Below are positions 15,774 through 22,802 of a stretch of 28,544 nt of DNA, one piece after another. The notes beneath the pieces were generated by a model, which saw only the letters and a list, made by a program, of their open reading frames with translations, had not been told where the DNA came from and ran no database searches. Source of the DNA: X23 sp050251575 (GTDB lineage Bacteria > Bacillota > Clostridia > SK-Y3); assembly GCA_050251575.1 (NCBI GenBank), contig JBFWMP010000023.1, positions 1 to 28,544 on the forward strand, in the 5' to 3' direction. Position 1 is the stretch's first letter. Each line of letters opens with the position of its first letter. A program made the position numbers and the translations under genes.

Positions 15774-16796
15774 ATGAAGAAATCGTATTTGCATCAAAAG
15801 CCTGTAATTGGAATTACTTTAGGCGATATTGCAGGGATTGGTCCTGAGTTAGTTGCCAAGGCTGCTTCGAAAGGTATATTGGAGGAATATGGTCAACCAA
15901 TAATCATTGGTGATGAACGCGCATTAAGGCGTGGAATGGAAATAGCCAAAGTGACGTTTGGCTATAAAGTCACTAAAACAATTGAAGAAGCAGTTAAGCT
16001 TAGTGGACTGGTTTTATTAGATACACAAAACATAGATGCTTACAGTGTAAATATAGGTGAAGAAAATACGCTGTGCGGCAAAGATGCAGGAATGAATATT
16101 AAATATGCTGTAGAGTATTGTAAACAGGGATTAATAGAAGGGATATGCTTTGCGCCTAACAATAAAACGGCATTGAAAGCGGCAGGTTTTGTTTTGCATG
16201 GTGCAATCGATTTGTTAGCCGGTTTCTTCGGGTGTGAGGGATATCGTGGAGAGCTCAGCGTATTAGATAATGCGTGGACAGCAAGAGTAACCAGTCATAT
16301 TCCTGTCAAAGAAATAAGTGATAAACTTACCGTGAAAGGTATCCTGGATGCAGTTAATCTAGTTAATACTACCCAAAAGCTTGCAGGGATTAAAGATCCG
16401 CGTATTGCAGTTGCAGCTTTAAATCCTCATGCAGGAGAAGGAGGGACTTGTGGCCGCGATGAAATTGATGTAATTGGTCCTGCTGTCGAACAAGCAAAGA
16501 TAAATGGAGTGAATGCTTGTGGTCCTTTCTCAGCAGATACCTTATTTAAGAAACTTTTTGATGGACAATACGATGCTGTAGTTACCATGTTCCATGACCA
16601 AGGACAAATCGCTATGAAACTTAAAGGATTTGAAAATGGAACAACCATTATGGCAGGATTACCTTATCCTGTTACTACTTGTTCTCATGGTTCAGCATTC
16701 GATATTGCAGGAAAAGGTATTGCAAGCTCAGGTGCTTGGGAAAGTGCTTATAAAATAGTTGCAAAGATGGCGAGCGAGTCCAGAAAAAATAAATGA
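15774..16796 (+). CDS. PdxA-family NAD-dependent dehydrogenase
   Basis: A 340-residue member of the PdxA family (4-hydroxythreonine-4-phosphate dehydrogenase and relatives PdxA2 and TphB), oxidising and usually decarboxylating its substrate. Signatures seen are GITLGDIAGIGPEL (residues 13-26), ALNPHAGEGG and FHDQGQIAMK, which carry two of the three metal-ligand histidines. The third, in GHTE of E. coli PdxA (His166), aligns with Ala144 of LHGAIDLLAG; a His is present two positions earlier (His142). The altered site and catabolic neighbours argue against a role in vitamin B6 synthesis. AGGAGGT at 15760-15766 sets the start. The isomerase gene follows in the same unit under a predicted IclR operator. 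Confidence 0.85.
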   Translation: MKKSYLHQKPVIGITLGDIAGIGPELVAKAASKGILEEYGQPIIIGDERALRRGMEIAKVTFGYKVTKTIEEAVKLSGLVLLDTQNIDAYSVNIGEENTLCGKDAGMNIKYAVEYCKQGLIEGICFAPNNKTALKAAGFVLHGAIDLLAGFFGCEGYRGELSVLDNAWTARVTSHIPVKEISDKLTVKGILDAVNLVNTTQKLAGIKDPRIAVAALNPHAGEGGTCGRDEIDVIGPAVEQAKINGVNACGPFSADTLFKKLFDGQYDAVVTMFHDQGQIAMKLKGFENGTTIMAGLPYPVTTCSHGSAFDIAGKGIASSGAWESAYKIVAKMASESRKNK

Positions 16797-16815
16797 TATG
16801 GACATCATATCTTTT

Positions 16816-16838
16816 TAGATTAAGATAAATTTAATCTA
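16816..16838 (+). repeat. Small hairpin between the pdxA-like and isomerase genes
   Basis: TAGATTAA at 16816-16823 pairs with TTAATCTA at 16831-16838 around a 7-nt loop. A weaker GATATG/CATATC stem followed by TTTTT lies just before it, right at the end of the pdxA-like gene. Partial termination or transcript processing is possible. Confidence 0.5.
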
Positions 16839-16876
16839 GTATTTTAAAATTCTTATTTATGATTGGAGGAATACAA

Positions 16877-17692
16877 ATGAAATTAGCTTATTCGGTTTTA
16901 CTTCCAGATTCAAAAGTCAATATGTTTGCATATCGAGGTGACTTGGAAGAGGCTTTGAAAAGAATAAAGGATATTGGATATGACGGTGTGGAACTTTTTG
17001 CTTGTAGGCCTGCTGAGTTGGATATAAATAACATAGAAAAATTAATAGAAACCACCGGACTTGAAGTATGTTCGATTGGGACTTCGCCGGCAGGAGCTGA
17101 AGATAAGCTTGTGTTAATGAGTCGCTCATCCGAGGTGCGTTCTGCTGCTGTAGCTCGTGCAAAAGAAATAGTAGATTTTGCTGCAATCTTTGGAGCAACT
17201 GTAAACATTGGTAAATTTCGTGGGAATTTACCAACAGATAATAGGATTGAAGGATGGAAATGGTTAAAACAAAGCATGACAGAAATTTGTGAATATGCAG
17301 CAAAAAAAGATGTTATGATTACCATTGAGCCTCAAAACAGAATGAATCTTAATAATCTTAATACGACGCAGGAAGCATTACTATGGATTGAGAATATGAA
17401 TATAGGCAATCTATATATCATTTCAGATACATTCCACATGGATGCAGAAGAAAAGTCAATTACAGCAAGTATTTTAGAAGCAGCTGACTATATTAAACAT
17501 ATTCATATTGCGGATAGTAATCGTAATATTCCTGGTCAGGGCAGTATTGATTTTTTAGAGATAGCAAGAGTGCTTAAAGCTATTAGATATGACGGATATC
17601 TTTCACTAGAGATTGCACAAGGCTCAGACGGCCTTGCAGCTGCTGAGAGATCTTGGAAGTACCTAAACAATATTTATAATGAGTTAGTTTAA
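16877..17692 (+). CDS. Sugar phosphate isomerase/epimerase family protein (AP endonuclease 2 fold)
   Basis: A 271-residue TIM-barrel protein of the xylose-isomerase-like superfamily, which includes hydroxypyruvate isomerase, 2-oxotetronate isomerase (OtnI) and ketose 3-epimerases. Metal-ligand positions can be placed: Glu in MITIEPQNR, Asp/His in ISDTFHMD, His in HIHIADSNR and Glu in YLSLEIAQG. The DGVELFACRP segment near the N-terminus is also typical. ATG at 16877 is chosen over ATG at 16859 because GGAGG at 16864-16868 lies between them. It follows the pdxA-like gene by 80 nt and ends at a terminator. Beside a Gcl-like enzyme, hydroxypyruvate/tartronate-semialdehyde isomerisation is attractive, but a four-carbon acid isomerase fits too. 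Confidence 0.82.
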   Translation: MKLAYSVLLPDSKVNMFAYRGDLEEALKRIKDIGYDGVELFACRPAELDINNIEKLIETTGLEVCSIGTSPAGAEDKLVLMSRSSEVRSAAVARAKEIVDFAAIFGATVNIGKFRGNLPTDNRIEGWKWLKQSMTEICEYAAKKDVMITIEPQNRMNLNNLNTTQEALLWIENMNIGNLYIISDTFHMDAEEKSITASILEAADYIKHIHIADSNRNIPGQGSIDFLEIARVLKAIRYDGYLSLEIAQGSDGLAAAERSWKYLNNIYNELV

Positions 17693-17716
17693 TATTATTA
17701 GATTAAATCACTATAG

Positions 17717-17760
17717 AAAAAGGATGTAAATGGCTTAGTGCTTATTTACATCCTTTTTTT
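17717..17760 (+). terminator. Terminator of the pdxA-like/isomerase unit
   Basis: Arms 17717-17731 and 17744-17758 form an A-rich to T-rich stem around GGATGTAAAT, ending in a run of seven T. It is a textbook terminator, 25 nt after the isomerase stop. Confidence 0.9.
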
Positions 17761-17801
17761 AAATTAATAAGGATGATGAGGCTGATATGATAATCGGGAA
17801 C

Positions 17802-17847
17802 AAAAAGAACTTGAAATAGAAATATCATATTTCTATTTCAAGTTCTT
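17802..17847 (-). terminator. Long palindromic terminator of the iclR gene
   Basis: Arms 17805-17825 and 17827-17847 are exact reverse complements over 21 bp around a single C. On the minus strand the stem is followed by a T run (A-run 17802-17806 on the plus strand). It sits 37 nt after the iclR stop. Confidence 0.8.
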
Positions 17848-17883
17848 AGTATGCACTATGGCTGAAATATTTCGGGTAAACGC

Positions 17884-18663
17884 CTACAAGTTCTGGTAAG
17901 AAAGAAGTTTTGATATTTTATTTGCTGTATCTATGACTATATCCTTGAGTACATCCATACGTTCTATCGTCATACGTGAAAGTGGACCTGAAATACTGAT
18001 ACCACCTACATATTTCCCACTGTAATCCTTGATTCCGGCGGCAATGCAACGAGCACCTAATTCACATTCCTCATTATCTAAAGCATAGTTCTGATTCCGA
18101 ATGGTATCTAATTCATCTAGTAAGTCATTTTTTGTTGCAATCGTGTGTGGAGTAAAAATGGTTAAACCTTTCAATGCAATATATTGGTTAACTTGATTCA
18201 TAGTATAATTCAGCATCAGTATTTTGCCTATTCCTGTGCAGTGCATAGGAGATACCTTGCCGATACGTTGGGTAATTTTTAACATACCATCAGGTCCATC
18301 AACAACATCCATGTATACAACCTGCATGTTTTCGTCAATTGCGAGACAAGCAGCTTCTTGGCACTTATGAGACAGCTCAAGTAAATATGGATGTGCACTA
18401 TCTCGTATAGAAACTTGGGAAGCTACTAAGCTTCCTATATGGGTTAATTTTAGAGACAAAGTGTAGCGTAATGTTTCAGGGTCTTGGTTTGCATATCCAT
18501 GGGTTAAAAGAGTGTTTACCAGCCGGAGTGTTGTACTTGCTGGGAGTTCGGCTCTAAGCGCAATGTCTTGAAGTCTCATAGGTTTGCGGCTTTCTGACAT
18601 AATTTCAATAATCTGTAGAACTTTTTCGACAGACTGGTTAGATTTTGCTAATTTTTGTTTCAT
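17884..18663 (-). CDS. IclR-family transcriptional regulator
   Basis: A 259-residue IclR regulator. Residues about 8-65 are the winged helix-turn-helix (RLQDIALRAELPASTTLRLVNTL is the recognition region). The effector domain carries the usual HCTGIGKILM and NEECELGARCIAAGI blocks. ATG at 18663 is chosen because GGAGG lies 9 nt upstream on the minus strand and the length matches the family; a longer frame to 18771 has no ribosome binding site. The gene is transcribed against the surrounding catabolic genes. Its own promoter overlaps a half-conserved operator, which suggests autoregulation, and the same motif follows four other promoters here. IclR proteins often control carboxylate or aromatic acid catabolism and can repress or activate. 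Confidence 0.93.
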   Translation of the reverse strand: MKQKLAKSNQSVEKVLQIIEIMSESRKPMRLQDIALRAELPASTTLRLVNTLLTHGYANQDPETLRYTLSLKLTHIGSLVASQVSIRDSAHPYLLELSHKCQEAACLAIDENMQVVYMDVVDGPDGMLKITQRIGKVSPMHCTGIGKILMLNYTMNQVNQYIALKGLTIFTPHTIATKNDLLDELDTIRNQNYALDNEECELGARCIAAGIKDYSGKYVGGISISGPLSRMTIERMDVLKDIVIDTANKISKLLSYQNL

Positions 18664-18688
18664 AACATATTTCCTCCATTGCAATACT

Positions 18689-18705
18689 CTTTCATTTCTT
18701 GAAAT
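18689..18705 (-). promoter_or_regulatory. Predicted IclR operator, autoregulatory site
   Basis: On the minus strand ATTTCA, 5 nt, then TGAAAG: one mismatch from the core operator. It overlaps the last two bases of the iclR -10 box and lies just downstream of it. The extra upstream half-site is poorly kept here. Confidence 0.55.
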
Positions 18706-18732
18706 TATATCATGAAATAAAGATTTATTCAA
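18704..18732 (-). promoter_or_regulatory. Promoter of the iclR gene
   Basis: On the minus strand TTGAAT (18727-18732) and a perfect TATAAT (18704-18709) are 17 nt apart, about 40 nt before the start codon. Confidence 0.75.
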
Positions 18733-18792
18733 GAAACTTAAAGAAAATTCAAGATAAAAATAATCTAGCATAATATAGTGTTTGATTTATTG

Positions 18793-18821
18793 TTGACAAG
18801 GCTTTTTAAAGATGCTAAAAT
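18793..18821 (+). promoter_or_regulatory. Forward promoter with a long leader to the beta-HAD-like gene
   Basis: TTGACA at 18793-18798 and TAAAAT at 18816-18821 are 17 nt apart. It is divergent from the iclR promoter, some 60 nt away. Confidence 0.65.
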
Positions 18822-18837
18822 TTTGATAAACGGATTT

Positions 18838-18863
18838 AAAAATAACATTTCAATAAGTGAAAT
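18838..18863 (+). promoter_or_regulatory. Predicted IclR operator, site 3
   Basis: AAAAAT (18838-18843, one off TRAAAT), ATTTCA (18847-18852) and TGAAAT (18858-18863), with the same 3- and 5-nt gaps. It starts 22 nt after the -10 start, as at site 1. Confidence 0.62.
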
Positions 18864-19185
18864 AAATTAAAGTTACATATTTTGGAAATACAACAGTAAT
18901 AAAATAAGCGCATAATATTTTTGTGCTGTATTACAGTATATTTATTTTACTATATTTTTTTAAATACAAATATTTCAATGTCGTATTCAATAATATCACT
19001 GAAATTGGATTATTTCGAACTAGCGAATCCTATATTAAACCTTTAAGATGTTTCTTCAATAAAGATATCTCAAATATATAATGTGATACCAGCAAATAAT
19101 TAGTTAATTATAAATAGGATATCTAGTACGCATTTACTTTTTGAACCATTCTATTGTAACTCTCTGTTATTCCTTGATTTTGTAG

Positions 19186-19222
19186 GTTTAAAAAACAAAC
19201 AAGATATGTTTGCTTTTTAAAC
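19186..19222. repeat. Hairpin in the long leader
   Basis: Arms 19186-19201 and 19207-19222 match at 15 of 16 positions around a 5-nt loop. The right arm contains CTTTTT, so it may act as a weak forward terminator. An 8-bp CTAAGCTT/AAGCTTAG pair (19232-19239, 19254-19261) follows it. Confidence 0.65.
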
Positions 19223-19345
19223 TCAATGGCCCTAAGCTTTACGAAATCAAAATAAGCTTAGTGTACTGAAAGCAAGTATAGCCTACATAATAAAAACTAT
19301 CAAGAAAGATTTTATTCTACATTTAAACAATATAAAAAATAAAAA

Positions 19346-19368
19346 ACAGCAAACTTCAGGTTTGCTGT
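19346..19368 (+). promoter_or_regulatory. Hairpin just upstream of the beta-HAD-like gene's ribosome binding site
   Basis: ACAGCAAAC at 19346-19354 and GTTTGCTGT at 19360-19368 form a 9-bp stem with a 5-nt loop, 17 nt before GGAGG. It could affect mRNA stability or ribosome access. No T tract follows. Confidence 0.55.
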
Positions 19369-19395
19369 AAATATCTTAACAGATTGGAGGAGTAT

Positions 19396-20286
19396 ATGTT
19401 GGAAAAGTTGATTGTATTTATTGGTTTTGGTGAGGCAGCTTACCATATTGCAAAGGGTCTAGTAACGGCGGGGCTTGCAAATATTACGGCATATGATGTT
19501 TGTAAATATGATCCTAAGGTAGGCGCAACTATACAAGCGCGAGCAAAGGAAATCGGGGTGAATTTGGTAGATAGTGTGGAAGAAGCTGTAGATTCAGCTA
19601 AGTTTATCTTGTCGCTGACTAGTGCAAAAGTTGCTGTTAAGGTTGCGGAGGGCGCACTAGTTCTATTGGAAAGTGGTCAAGTATTCCTTGATCTAAACTC
19701 TGCAGCACCTATGACTAAAAAGAAGATTGCTGCGCTACCTCGTAAGGAGGGTGTTCTTGTTTGTGATGCAACTGTAATGGGGCCCGTCCCGATTAATGGT
19801 TATAAGGTACCAATCCTTCTTGCTGGAGAGGGCGGAAAAGACTTCTGTGAGGCACTTACTCCTTATGGTATGAAGCTCGAGGTCTTAGATGCTCCTGCTG
19901 GAGGTGCTGCAGCGGTTAAGATGTTGCGTAGTGTTTTCATGAAAGGACTCCCTCAGCTTCTGTTGGAGTGTATGCTGGCTGCTGAGAAGTACGGTGTATT
20001 AGATAAGATTATTGATTCTGTAGATAAAACTATAGGGGGTAAAAATGTAAGGCAACTGGCAAATCAGCTCTTTACTCCTACAGTGGTACATGCTACTCGA
20101 CGTTCGTCAGAAATGAACGAAGTTATTTCGATGCTTGATGATATGGGATTGGAATCTTCAATGTCGTCGTCGTCCAAGTCTAGACTGGATAGTTTAGCAG
20201 CGATGCATATCGTAGATGAAATCGGTATTGATGCTAACCTGGATTATCAAGAAATTATCCGATTAATTCTTAAGCATCGTAGTTGA
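19396..20286 (+). CDS. NAD(P)-dependent beta-hydroxyacid-dehydrogenase-like protein (DUF1932 type)
   Basis: A 296-residue member of the 6-phosphogluconate/3-hydroxyisobutyrate dehydrogenase superfamily. The Rossmann motif FIGFGEAAYHIAKGL is at about residues 8-22. A substrate loop (DATVMGPVPINGYKVPILLAG) and the conserved Lys region (AGGAAAVKMLRSVFMKGL) follow in family order. The C-terminal half with HATRRSSEMNEV resembles the DUF1932 domain more than tartronate semialdehyde reductase (GlxR/GarR). ATG at 19396 is chosen over TTG at 19384, with GGAGG at 19386-19390. It stands alone, probably under the promoter at 18793 and a predicted IclR operator. A reductase for a 2-hydroxy-3-oxo acid would fit the pathway, but the substrate is unproven. 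Confidence 0.8.
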   Translation: MLEKLIVFIGFGEAAYHIAKGLVTAGLANITAYDVCKYDPKVGATIQARAKEIGVNLVDSVEEAVDSAKFILSLTSAKVAVKVAEGALVLLESGQVFLDLNSAAPMTKKKIAALPRKEGVLVCDATVMGPVPINGYKVPILLAGEGGKDFCEALTPYGMKLEVLDAPAGGAAAVKMLRSVFMKGLPQLLLECMLAAEKYGVLDKIIDSVDKTIGGKNVRQLANQLFTPTVVHATRRSSEMNEVISMLDDMGLESSMSSSSKSRLDSLAAMHIVDEIGIDANLDYQEIIRLILKHRS

Positions 20287-20625
20287 GATGAGAGAATCAT
20301 CTATTCTAAAAGTTTACAACTATGAAAAATAATAAGTCTTCTTTGTAGGGTTAGCCAATTTATAATAAGAGATTATAAATGAGAGTAATATAACCTAAAA
20401 CAATTTCAGTGTTTGAAATTATTTTTTACTTTTTGAATTAGTCAAATAGTATTTCCATATATTTACCCGAATATAGGATGATAGTTCAACCTCCGTGGAT
20501 TCTTATATTATATCTTTGATAAGAAATTCGTATGATATGTATAAATAGGCTGCATGAGACTAAAAAATTAGGGAGACTTAGCTAAATTATTTAAAAAGTT
20601 ATTTAAAAAGTTCTTACTTTTTCTA
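20287..20625. other. Gap after the beta-HAD-like gene
   Basis: AT-rich with no gene supported. The only clear structure is the inverted repeat at 20403-20419 with its T-rich tail. Confidence 0.5.
20403..20419 (+). promoter_or_regulatory. Operator-like inverted repeat or weak terminator
   Basis: ATTTCA, 5 nt, TGAAAT: an exact copy of the operator core. No clear promoter precedes it and ATTTTTTA follows, so it can also be read as a short AT-rich terminator 116 nt after the beta-HAD-like gene. Confidence 0.4.
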
Positions 20626-20654
20626 TTGCGAATTCAGGATTTTCATGATATACT
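20626..20654 (+). promoter_or_regulatory. Promoter of the ferredoxin-TTT operon
   Basis: TTGCGA at 20626-20631 and TATACT at 20649-20654 with 17-nt spacing. The seven genes to 27565 run in the same direction with no stronger promoter seen, so this may drive them all. Confidence 0.65.
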
Positions 20655-20662
20655 TATTATAT

Positions 20663-20688
20663 TAAAATATGATTTCATTATATGAAAT
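20663..20688 (+). promoter_or_regulatory. Predicted IclR operator, site 4
   Basis: TAAAAT (20663-20668), ATTTCA (20672-20677) and TGAAAT (20683-20688) with 3- and 5-nt gaps. The last two half-sites lie in a perfect 23-nt palindrome (20669-20691, 10-bp arms). It begins 14 nt after the -10 start. Confidence 0.68.
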
Positions 20689-20762
20689 CATTAAAAGGAT
20701 TTATATATTAACTGATGTTTGAAAATGAATATCAGAAAAAATGAAGGGGGAAATCGAAGTCT

Positions 20763-21512
20763 ATGGTAATTAACAGAGAAGAATGTATAGGCTGTGGTAT
20801 ATGTTTGTTATATTGCCCGGCTGATGCTATCAAATTAGTAGACGATAGAGCGGTTATTAACCAGGATATCTGTGTAGAATGTGGCAATTGTATTCGGCCT
20901 CGTACAGTAAAGTGTCCGACTAAGGCAATTTATGAGTTGCCGGAGAATGAATTGACTCTAGGAAGAAAATTGAGAAGGTTTTTCAGCGATCCTTCTACTA
21001 CCCATCCTGAGACGGGTGTTCCGGGGCGTGGCACTGAAGAAGTAAAGACCAATGACGTAACAGGGCGTGTATGCAGAGGAGAGATCGGTATCGCTATTGA
21101 ACTTGGTCGTCCTTGTAAGGGAGTTAATATGAGGGAAGTAGAAAGAGTCACTACGGCACTTACTGCTGTGGGTATTGAGTATGAAGAGGGTAATCCACTT
21201 ACGCATATGATGGATAATCCAGCGAAAGGTACTTTTAAGTCGGAATATGCTGATGAGAATGTAATGAGTTGTATCGTGGAATTTGGCATTCCATTTAGCC
21301 GTACTGAAGAGATTCTAAAGGAGATCATGCGACTATCTGAAGAGTTAGAGACGGTATTTTCTTTGGATTTAATTTGCTGTTTTGAAGAAGATGGGTCTAA
21401 TCCTGCAGTGGCTCTATTTGAGGAGTTAGGTATTAAGCCTCGTATAAATGCTAAAGTCAATATTGGTATTGGAAGACCTTACAAGATTGAACGTGAAGTA
21501 AAGGGGGCATAA
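20763..21512 (+). CDS. Ferredoxin-domain protein with uncharacterised C-terminal domain
   Basis: A 249-residue protein. Residues 1-55 form a two-cluster ferredoxin domain: Cys8, 11, 14 and 18 for one [4Fe-4S] cluster, and Cys37, 40, 43 and 51 for the second, whose last spacing is unusually long (CX2CX2CX7CP rather than CX3CP). From about residue 80 a distinct domain starts with TGVPGRGTEEVKTNDVTGR and includes Cys104, 118, 170, 205 and 206. I do not recognise a proven function for it. It starts an apparent operon with the next gene only 3 nt away and a TTT transporter behind. An electron-transfer or Fe-S-dependent enzyme role is inference. The ribosome binding site AGGGGG at 20745-20750 is 12 nt from the ATG, a little far. 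Confidence 0.8.
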   Translation: MVINREECIGCGICLLYCPADAIKLVDDRAVINQDICVECGNCIRPRTVKCPTKAIYELPENELTLGRKLRRFFSDPSTTHPETGVPGRGTEEVKTNDVTGRVCRGEIGIAIELGRPCKGVNMREVERVTTALTAVGIEYEEGNPLTHMMDNPAKGTFKSEYADENVMSCIVEFGIPFSRTEEILKEIMRLSEELETVFSLDLICCFEEDGSNPAVALFEELGIKPRINAKVNIGIGRPYKIEREVKGA

Positions 21513-21515
21513 GAA

Positions 21516-22145
21516 ATGACACATTCATTACATAGACGTGGTTCACAAGAAGATTTACAGAATGACTATATATTACTGGTAACTACAGCATCTGGGATTA
21601 ACAACGCTAACTCTAAAGAAAAGCTTCTAAAGGTACTTGACCTTATGTGGGAATTTGAACCTACCAATACCGGATCTAATGAGGTTGGAACTATTCTCTC
21701 CGGCGTAAGTGTAGACGAGATTAAGGCAGGATTTACTGCGGTTCCCCGTATACGTTGCGTCTTCAATAGTGGAGAAAAAATGAAAAAAATTATCGGTCAT
21801 CTTATAAAAATGGATTTAGGCATATCAGTAACAGTTTCGGGTCCTATAAATGACATCATTCAAATGTGCAGAGATTATGGAATTAAGCCCCACTCAGCAA
21901 ACTTCTCACTAGATATTTGGGGCAATAAAGCGGCCCTTCCTTCTGAAGAGATATTAGAGTTTGTTACTATGTGTGGTCATGGTCTGATTGCAAGGTCCTT
22001 GGTTGAGGATACTGTCGAAAAGGTTAAACAAGGTAAAATGACACCTGAAAAAGGAGCTGTGAGAATCGGCAGTCCATGTGTGTGTGGCTTCTTTAATACA
22101 GAGCGAGGCATAAAGGCGTTACAGAAATATGTTCCCAAAAAATAA
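21516..22145 (+). CDS. Conserved-looking protein of unknown function, partner of the ferredoxin-domain protein
   Basis: A 209-residue soluble protein that I cannot assign to a characterised family. It opens with THSLHRRGS and has five cysteines: 81, 118, 153 (in TMCGHG), 188 and 190 (in GSPCVCGFFN). The last cluster and the CGH segment look like metal or Fe-S ligands or redox thiols. No signal peptide or membrane segment is present. AAGGGGG at 21501-21507 and a 3-nt gap from the ferredoxin-domain gene indicate translational coupling, hence a likely stoichiometric complex or two-subunit enzyme. It precedes the tctB gene by 164 nt. Function is open. Confidence 0.75.
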   Translation: MTHSLHRRGSQEDLQNDYILLVTTASGINNANSKEKLLKVLDLMWEFEPTNTGSNEVGTILSGVSVDEIKAGFTAVPRIRCVFNSGEKMKKIIGHLIKMDLGISVTVSGPINDIIQMCRDYGIKPHSANFSLDIWGNKAALPSEEILEFVTMCGHGLIARSLVEDTVEKVKQGKMTPEKGAVRIGSPCVCGFFNTERGIKALQKYVPKK

Positions 22146-22309
22146 AGCAACCAGTAATTTGGAAAATAAAGTAGATTAATCCTCATAGTTAGTTAGTATG
22201 TTGATGCGTGTCCAATAACAAATGAGTGGTGCACATCAGCCTAGACTAAAAAGTGTCAACAGGTATTTATGATTTACAAAAATACATATAAAGGGGTGTC
22301 AAAAAGTTT

Positions 22310-22789
22310 ATGACTAAAGCTAACCGTTTTTTAGGTATATTTACGGTGGCTATCGGTGCTGCTATTATTGTTGGATGTTTTTTGTGTGACTTAGGTCTCA
22401 TGTCTAAACGGGGTATACCCGGTGCGGGTTTTCTACCGTTTTGGATTGCTGTCGGTATAATTATATGTGGGATTGCAATTCTGACAGGTTCTTTCAAGAT
22501 TATTAATAAAGAGGGGGAAGAGGGAGAACGAGAAAAGGGTATATTCGATAAAGAGGAACTTCGCAACTTTTCAGTTGTAATTGGTTCTTCGGTTGGAGCA
22601 ATTATTCTCGCTCCCTATTTGGGACTTATTACAGCGTTAGGTCTTGCTGTGGGTACAATGACAAGGTTTTTTGGAATAAAGAATTGGATTACGGTTATTC
22701 TTGTAGCTGTTGGAAGTGCAGTTGTATTTTATCTCATATTTAAATTATTTTTGGGCGTTCCTCTGCCGGTTGGCCCATTAGGATTTTAG
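22310..22789 (+). CDS. tctB: TTT transporter small membrane subunit TctB (second system)
   Basis: A 159-residue membrane protein. Hydrophobic segments are at about residues 8-26, 40-60, 88-118 and 124-150, with a charged Glu/Lys loop in the middle (about 67-85) as usual for TctB. The GIPGAGFLPFW segment before the second helix is a TctB-type feature. The nearest ribosome binding site (GGGG around 22291-22297) is about 13 nt away, so translation may be weak, or the start may differ. tctA begins 13 nt after its stop. This second system lies inside the IclR-linked catabolic locus and is the probable importer of its substrate. Confidence 0.88.
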   Translation: MTKANRFLGIFTVAIGAAIIVGCFLCDLGLMSKRGIPGAGFLPFWIAVGIIICGIAILTGSFKIINKEGEEGEREKGIFDKEELRNFSVVIGSSVGAIILAPYLGLITALGLAVGTMTRFFGIKNWITVILVAVGSAVVFYLIFKLFLGVPLPVGPLGF

Positions 22790-22802
22790 GAGGTGACCTA
22801 TA

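Larger units (their letters stand above)
18664..19395. other. Long intergenic region between iclR and the beta-HAD-like gene
   Basis: The 732-nt region has no supported gene. It holds divergent promoters (minus at 18704-18732, plus at 18793-18821), operator sites at both, and three hairpins at 19186-19222, 19232-19261 and 19346-19368. No closer promoter for the gene at 19396 is evident, so its leader may exceed 500 nt. Confidence 0.7.

Noticed and set aside
15774..16796. Reading the PdxA-like gene as a vitamin B6 biosynthesis gene
   Set aside because: The metal site is altered and the gene lies in an IclR-linked catabolic locus with no other B6 gene.
16917..17325. Long minus-strand open frames over the isomerase gene and similar frames over other genes
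   Set aside because: They lie opposite strongly supported genes, lack ribosome binding sites and recognisable protein character.
18664..18771. An N-terminal extension of the IclR protein to 18771
   Set aside because: It has no ribosome binding site and runs through the promoter and operator; ATG at 18663 has GGAGG and normal family length.
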